Source of the DNA: Sarcocystis neurona
Taxonomy: Eukaryota > Apicomplexa > Conoidasida > Eucoccidiorida > Sarcocystidae
Assembly (NCBI GenBank): GCA_000727475.1
Contig: KL647315.1
Span: 1,266,826-1,330,825 of the forward strand
DNA length: 64,000 nucleotides
Direction: 5' to 3'
Below are positions 58,021 to 64,000 of this stretch, one piece after another. Under the pieces are notes generated by a model that saw only the letters and a program-made list of their open reading frames with translations, did no database searches and had not been told where the DNA came from. Position numbers and translations under genes: made by a program. Each line of letters opens with the position of its first letter. The first letter of the stretch is position 1.

Positions 58021-60554
58021 GTACGTATCCAATATGTGTATATATATATATCTTATATCCGTACATATACTTGTTGATACATTTAGGTACTACGGCACGC
58101 CCGTGTGGAAAGAATGTTCTCGACAGCAGACTCGTTCTGAGAGCCACAGGCATGCCTTGTCAGTTGTGTGTCACATGCCCCGGAAGAAGAACTAAGGCGC
58201 AACTAGGACTGCACTAAAGAAACACTAGATACACGTAATCATGTGATCGAATGGACACACACATTTTGGAAGATCTGCCTGTTCACAGATATCCTAGATC
58301 TAATTTACAGGTGTCGGGTGCCGTAGGTAGTTTGCGACTGCGCAGGCAGGCCATCAAAGACTGCTGTTTTTCGCACAGAAGCACGTAGACAGCTGTCGAT
58401 CGCTGTCTCCTCTCTCACTTTCTCCCTGTGTAGACACGTCTTCTTTTCCGTATGTCGCCTTGCATTTTGTAGAAATGCAGTTACGCAGTAGTCCATCCAC
58501 GTGTGTGAACACTTAGGTGGGCTCAAGGCCTTAGCAGATACAATCCCAGTGACTCACCAAGGCTTTCGGCAGTACGCACTCGCCGAAGTCGTGTATCCGT
58601 CAACGTGTCTTTCTCTTTATGTGTACGTAAAAAGTGTTGTATATACCGGTTTCAGGGAAGACCTACACATGTGCCTGTCTGCAGACAATGTTACATATAT
58701 GCACATGCGGATAGTTGTGTACGTGTAGAATTTTGGCTGCATCGAATACGAATGGACGGCACGCATTGCACCCGTTCACTGGCGAAAAAGGCACTTCCAG
58801 GCACAGCCTTCCGCACTTGTTTTCTTCTGTGTGGTCTTCTACCTGAACAAAGTCCATGCAAATACATGTGTGTGTGTAGGTATAAATATGTGTGCATTTT
58901 TGTGTGAGTGTGTAGATACGCAAGTGTACACATATATAGGTAAATACAAAGGTGTACTAAGACTTGCACCGGTAGCGAGCATGCGTGAACAGATAAGAAC
59001 TCTTCGTTCTCGGACATCATTCACACGCAAATACAGACGCACATGCAAAGGCACGCCTGCTTGTACCGATATTTTTCCGTCTGTGTTTTCCTCTCTCTAT
59101 ATGTGAGTGCTTTACACGTGTTTATGTGCCTTTCTTGAACGTTCTCGCAATAATATTGACTTTTCGCCACCGATGCCCACGTATACACATATCGTTTTTC
59201 ACATAGATGTGGATCGAGCTGGACTTCCTTGTAAAGTCGTCCACCTGCAGTGAGCGCGTTCCTCACACAAGACAGCAGACCGGTCGCTCTTTATCTGCCG
59301 CCATCAAATGCAACTGCCGACCTCCGGAAGGCAGTTGAAGACGCATCTCTACCTACCAGTGTCCTCACATCTCTCTTCCTCGATTTTCTGCATATATCTG
59401 TGCATATATATAAATAAATAAGCGGTCAGTCTCGGCACTCGCAAGAGTGCAGTGCGTCTCCTACTGCCGCAGGACATTCCTGGGGTCCTTGTGATCCCAT
59501 AACCACCTGTCTACACCCCGATGTTGGCAGCAGTCGTGCACATGTGTATCGCTTTCTGCAGACAAAAGGCTACGGTTACACGCGCGCGTATGCTTGCACG
59601 GCACCCGTGTAGATTTGCCGCACGTCTGCGTGTGTGTGTGTGTGTGTGTGTATGAGGTGGTGGCTGATGACACATGCGAAAAATAAGCCACTTCCTACTG
59701 CTGCTTTGTTAATTTGTTTGTTGCGGCAGCAAAGTAGAGCTCCCACACGCTGGTGCATACATTTGTTCTCATGCAGATGTGGGTATATCTACGTAGCATA
59801 CACTCACACATGTGTGTAGTATATTTTTCTGTGTAAACTTGTGCAGGCCACCGCCGCAGATTCGTATGTGGACCTCAGCACGTGCTTGGACCCACAAGGA
59901 CGTCAGAACGCAGAAAGGAAAAGATGATTTTTTTCTCTACCGGTCTCTGAGGTCGACAGCCAAGTCACAAACTTTTTTTAGGTGCATCTTCGCTTTGATA
60001 ATCTGCCTGCAGCAGAGCAGCAGCTCTGCAGCAGCCTGCTGCAGCGGAAGGCAACGCGGGTGCAGCGGTAGCAGTTCCTCCAACGTCTTCAAAGCAGCAG
60101 TTGTTTTGCTGCGCTCCTTGTAGAGGCCCAGCAATTTGGTTCTCCACGCCACCAGCTGCAGCTCCCTTTGCTGCTCCACCTCCTCCTCACCCTCGTCCTC
60201 TTCTTCTTCATCCTTGCGTCCTGCTACTCTTCCTGTCGCGGCTTGCATCTCATCTAGCAACGCTTCTGCAGCAGCCAGCGAAAATTGGTCCGAGTCGTCG
60301 CCGACAGCAGCAGAAGAGGCCGCAGCAGAGGAAGACGGAGCATCAGCAGCATCAGCAGCAGCAATGTCGGAAGGGAAGGAACAGGTGGAAAGACCCAGCG
60401 AAGCCGAAACGGACAAACCCGCATTTGCGTCTTCTTCTGCCTGAAGGCCCCGTCAGACGCATCCGTGCAGAAACATCCGCATGTAAAAAACATGTGTGTA
60501 TACGTATACGGATACGCAAATACAGGTACTAACGTATGTATCTATATATGTATT

Positions 60555-60586
<32 letters not shown>

Positions 60587-61500
60587 AGCACATGTATATG
60601 TATCCAGTTTTGCCGCTATGTATACGTGTGTGTATATACAGATATATATAGATGTGTCCGCGTTAAACAAGCACATTTGACGACTTTTCACACCCACAAT
60701 TTCTGGCGGATATTTTAGTAGCGACCTACGCTGGCATTTTCTTACTTGCCTTCATACCTATGAAGACCCCTGAGTTAATCCACAGGTATCTTAAATGGCT
60801 ACGTAAGCTACAGATGGGCGGACATATATATATATATATACACATACATATATACAGATGTGTAATAGAGACTCACATACATATATATATATGTATATAT
60901 AGGAAGAGGATAGAGTATACATATATATATATATATATATATATGTATGCATGAGTCTAATAAAATGGCATTAGCACATATATATATATATATATGTATA
61001 TATATGGAAGGGAAGAGGAGCATACATGCATATATATATATATGTGGATGTTACAGAGGCGCTCTTTTTCTGTGTGCGTGTTTGTCTCTTGCTCTCTTTG
61101 TATTTATTTTTGACTACTCTATGCACCAATGTGTGTGCGTTCCTATGCTGTAGGAGCCTCTTCCTGTTGAGCGGATAGACGTGACCGCAGGTATACGCCT
61201 ACGTGTGTGTCCTCCTGAGCGTCCTGCGGCTGCTCGTCGTGGACGACGTTGCTCGAGGAACGCTTAAGTAGTGTTCGCAGAGAAAAGAGACTTTTTCTTT
61301 TTTCTAGCGAACCCGTGGTCGCTGCCGTCGAGCGAAAGGAGAAGCTGCTGTGAGAGCAGAAGCTCTCGAGAGCCACGTCGCCCCGTCGAGGGCCCAGGTG
61401 AATTTCTACAAGCTGCTGCATGCATCCCCAGAAAAAAAAAGGATGTTCCTTTGCAGCAGCGAAACACTTGCACGCGTCTTTGCAGCCCTGCGGGGTCCAC
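55205..61500 (-). CDS. IFT139: Intraflagellar transport protein 139 (TTC21B family), C-terminal part
   Basis: TPR-repeat subunit of IFT complex A, needed for retrograde transport in cilia and flagella. Four exons in transcript order: 61500-61203, 60440-59941, 57359-57161, 55387-55205; all phases agree (0, 2, 0). Matching landmarks: KDACKCFAAAKEH and QQLVEIHLGPRRGDVALESF (family EALKFLNKARKD and ICLNPDN); LAAAEALLDEM; WRTKLLGLYKERSKTTAALK; ARLLLAEILLQTGKTEQA; KRAWELLGIAADKQQNLSLA; AWRLSDEEDYTVGFRLANTF, then LKAKKPVCAIKLCHHILKKK and the hallmark C-terminus PDFPRIRKEILNKARRDLRP. An acidic insert (EEEEDEGEEEVEQQ) in the second exon is lineage-specific. About 390 of an expected 1,300 or so residues are seen; the N-terminal part must lie upstream, beginning perhaps at 62889-63003 (LLQQIAVRSQQLRAKCKQQA) and beyond the window. 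It fits an organism with flagellated microgametes. Confidence 0.85.
55388..57160. other. Last intron of the IFT139 gene
   Basis: Nearly free of CAG and TA repeats, unlike most of the window. Several short frames look protein-like on either strand (for example 56547-56732 plus, 56398-56162 minus), but none has a phase-consistent partner, so they are left unannotated. Confidence 0.5.
57360..59940. repeat. IFT139 intron with microsatellites
   Basis: (CA)n at 57990-58012, (TA)n near 58040 and 59405, (GT)n at 59630-59652. No other coding evidence. Confidence 0.55.
60441..61202. repeat. IFT139 intron, (TA)n-rich
   Basis: Runs of TATATA at 60540-60590, 60825-60960, 60978-61005 and 61030-61045. No coding evidence. 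Confidence 0.65.
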
Positions 61501-64000
61501 CTGCACGTACAGCAGCGCCGTGGTGGCATCGCAGCAGCAAACAGTCGACAACCTTCTGCACTTCCATCTCTTTTGCTCTCCCTGCCTCTGTTAGTACGTA
61601 CGTGCACAAGCCGACCCGCATCCATACCTGATGTTAAACGTGTCTGATTCTATTACTATCTTTCTGTACATATTTGCTCTCACAAAGACCTACCTCACTA
61701 CAGAAGTGCATATAAGAGAGTACACAATGATACATATATATATATATATACATATATATATAAAACTATAACAGTGTACCGCTCCATCTCATGCAGAGAC
61801 ATGTACATGTATATATATATATATCTGTGCGAGCTAATACACAAGGAGATGCGTACAAATATATACACACGTGTATATACGAATGAACACGGCTGTCTAC
61901 CGCGTCGTCCCATTCACGTACATATATACACAGATATGGGGGAATACGCAAGGATACATCTACATATATATATGTATGCGGGGCGGTAAATATGGTCATT
62001 TGTCGCTTCGTCTCCTGCACGTATACATATATATGTATACGTACAGGTGTATAGATGCCTACGGAGAAACACACCGGCGTAGAAGGCGCCTGCAAGTGTG
62101 GTCCGCAGATGTTCGTAGAGAAATGCAGATACGTACGTATATGTGTTAGAAAGCTCTTGTCAGCAGGTGTCTCCACGCAGCGGAACACAAGTAGAAGAGA
62201 GGCACGCCTGCATATGTGTCGCGGCAAATTTATATGTGCACCCCAAGGTGTGTGGGCGTGCGCGCATGCGACTCCTGCATACGTCCGTTGTCCACACCTA
62301 CAGCAGTCTCGCTTGCACAGAGGAACCCAGTACCGCCCCTTTTGCGTGGAGAACAAGCCCAAGCGGATGCAGTGCCACAAGACATTTCGTCCCCTCGTTT
62401 TCTGTCCGTTCTCCCCTCTCTGTCTCTGTCTCGATAACGCATGCGGAAACGTGAGATGCCATGCACCCGCCGCAGAGGCGCAGACCAGGCGCTCCTCGTC
62501 TCCCTGAGCCGGGCCCTCCGACCACGGCCGGTGCTGACTCTGAAAGGAGGGGGCTTCAACACAGGAAGAGGCCTTGCATGCGTCACACGCCCGCCCCACC
62601 GCAGGCCGAGAACAGCAAACGCTGGGAGTCGCGTGCCCACGTGCGGAGGGCAACTCTGTGCAGCTCCCTCCCGTTGAAGACGCGGCGCATGCGGCGAGAC
62701 GGAAGAGGAGGAGGGGGACGCACGGTAGGAGAAGACGCAGACTCTGAATTGCGGGAGGTGTGCCAGAGACGTTTCTCGTGATGGCTCCCCCCCTCGTGTG
62801 GACGCGCGTCAAATTCTGCGGCGAGTGGTTTCCCCAAGAACAGCAGGGCCCCCGATACGGCGGTGCTATCACGCTTGGGTTCAAGGCTTGCTGCTTGCAC
62901 TTGGCGCGTAGCTGCTGGGATCTGACGGCTATCTGCTGCAGCAGGCATGCGTGCCGGCGCGGCCACGAGAGAAGTCGCCAGCCGCATGCACGGCGCTGCA
63001 GGCCTTTTCCAGCAGTTTCTCACATATGTTCCTCCCACGTATGTCTGCCGCGAAATTCCTCACGAGATCACAGTAACGCGTATACGCATTTGCTGAACAA
63101 ATGCACGTCATATGGGCCCCCACGAGTCTCCCTAGAGACGCCTATACACAGGCGTGTATCTGTGGGCAGGAGGCTTCCTGTCTCTGTCTCCGTCTACTTT
63201 GTGGACTTGTCCACCGGCATTTGCACACACCGAGCCCACACAAACACATACGCATGTACAGGACGCTGTTTTTCCTTTCTTTTCTGTACGAGTAGACGCG
63301 CTCTATGGCTTTTCTATACAGAAAAGTCCCTGAGCTGCATGGCTGCAGGTGCAAGTCTGGAAGTCTGAACGAGTAGAGAAGGTGAGGCACGAGGATGGCC
63401 GTTCCTCGGCAGCAGCACGTGGTTCTGGTGAAAATGTTCTGGCCAGAGACACGGCGGCGTGCATGCGCTTCCTCACAGAGATATGCATCGGGGTTTTCTC
63501 CCGTGCGGTTTCATGCCCCGTTTGCTCTTCACCGTGCGGCATGCAACGACGACAGCTCACCCGAGGAGAGACTGCGCACGGAGAAAATCTCCATAAACTT
63601 CTTAAAAGGCGCATGCAAGGACTTCCTGCAGTGCCTCTTCCTCGACCGCCACACACACGAGCTGTCTGCCACTAGAGACAGAAGTGACAGAAAGAAAAAG
63701 GCGACGCTGCTGAGACGTCGGCCTGCGGCGCGCATGCATGGGGGCTCACGCGAAGAGACTGCAGCACAGCGTCGGACCTGGTGCGCGCGTCGGCTGGTGG
63801 GGGGGCATCCTGGCGTCTCCTTCTGGCCAGACGCCAATACTTGCTGGCACTCTCTTGTCCACACATCTCGTTTTTCCTTCTCTTCTTACAGGGAAAGGTG
63901 AAGGAACGTCTACGTGTTCGGATATATATGTGTGGGGAGGGAAGATTCCTTGCATGCGACGCCCTCTGCGTATGCATGCACGTACGTCTCGGGATGTGCT
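61501..64000. other. Unresolved right end
   Basis: (TA)n blocks at 61730-62040. From 62150 onward the sequence is GC-rich with open frames on both strands. The minus strand should contain further IFT139 exons; the best candidate segment is 63003-62889. A good plus-strand acceptor (TCTCTTCTTACAG) ends at 63890, followed by GGAAAGGTGAAGG. Nothing else can be assigned. Confidence 0.4.

Noticed and set aside
62230..62884. Minus-strand frames as further IFT139 exons
   Set aside because: They look partly protein-like but lack TPR pattern or a match to the family segment expected there, so they were not added to the model.
1..64000. CRISPR arrays, bacterial operons, ribosome binding sites or phage genes
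   Set aside because: Spliced eukaryotic genes throughout; tandem repeats here are microsatellites and minisatellites without unique spacers of constant length.
1..64000. tRNA, rRNA and telomeric repeats
   Set aside because: No rRNA-like segment or TTTAGGG-type array was seen. tRNA genes could not be excluded by eye; a covariance-model scan of both strands would settle it.

Overview
This window looks like nuclear DNA of a coccidian apicomplexan, most likely an Eimeria species. The reasons are interrupted (CAG)n/(CTG)n tracts almost everywhere, coding as well as non-coding, which give Ala, Gln, Ser and Leu homopolymers; many (TA)n microsatellites; GT-AG introns of roughly 0.1-2.3 kb; and exons whose closest match in my memory is apicomplexan or general eukaryotic. 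The species cannot be named from sequence alone. Most long open frames are repeat artefacts, so genes were called from conserved protein segments, splice consensus and reading-phase agreement across introns.

Four genes are recognised with good support. (1) A plus-strand DHHC-type S-acyltransferase at 18.3-29.0 kb has a very long low-complexity N-terminus, and its DHHC cysteine-rich domain and four membrane segments are spread over the first three exons. (2) Ribosomal protein S5 (uS7) on the minus strand, 38.85-42.70 kb, is complete in three exons. (3) Ribosomal protein S29 (uS14) on the plus strand, 47.1-50.06 kb, has three exons, the last only 9 nt. (4) The C-terminal part of the intraflagellar-transport protein IFT139/TTC21B lies on the minus strand at 55.2-61.5 kb and continues beyond what I can trace. 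S5 and S29 belong to the small ribosomal subunit; IFT139 fits an organism with flagellated male gametes; the acyltransferase is a membrane enzyme. They show no sign of being a functional cluster.

Several further genes are supported only by splice signals, phase agreement and protein-like composition: plus-strand C-terminal exons at 1.03-1.56 and 2.6-3.46 kb; a minus-strand gene at 8.14-8.81 kb; a small plus-strand gene at 30.4-30.7 kb; a plus-strand C-terminus at 31.5-31.8 kb; a compact six-exon minus-strand gene at 34.9-35.9 kb starting MGICSRQ; a plus-strand gene at 44.8-46.5 kb; and a minus-strand gene with fibronectin-III-like exons at 50.15-54.9 kb. Their functions are not known.

Layout: 0-18 kb is repeat-dominated with scattered exon-like pieces; 18-29 kb is the acyltransferase gene, whose introns carry TGCATGC arrays and a 280-bp inverted repeat around exon 4; 29-38 kb is mixed small-exon genes and microsatellites; 38.8-50 kb holds the two ribosomal protein genes; 50-57.5 kb is visibly poorer in repeats; 57.5-61.5 kb holds IFT139 exons with microsatellites; 61.5-64 kb is unresolved.
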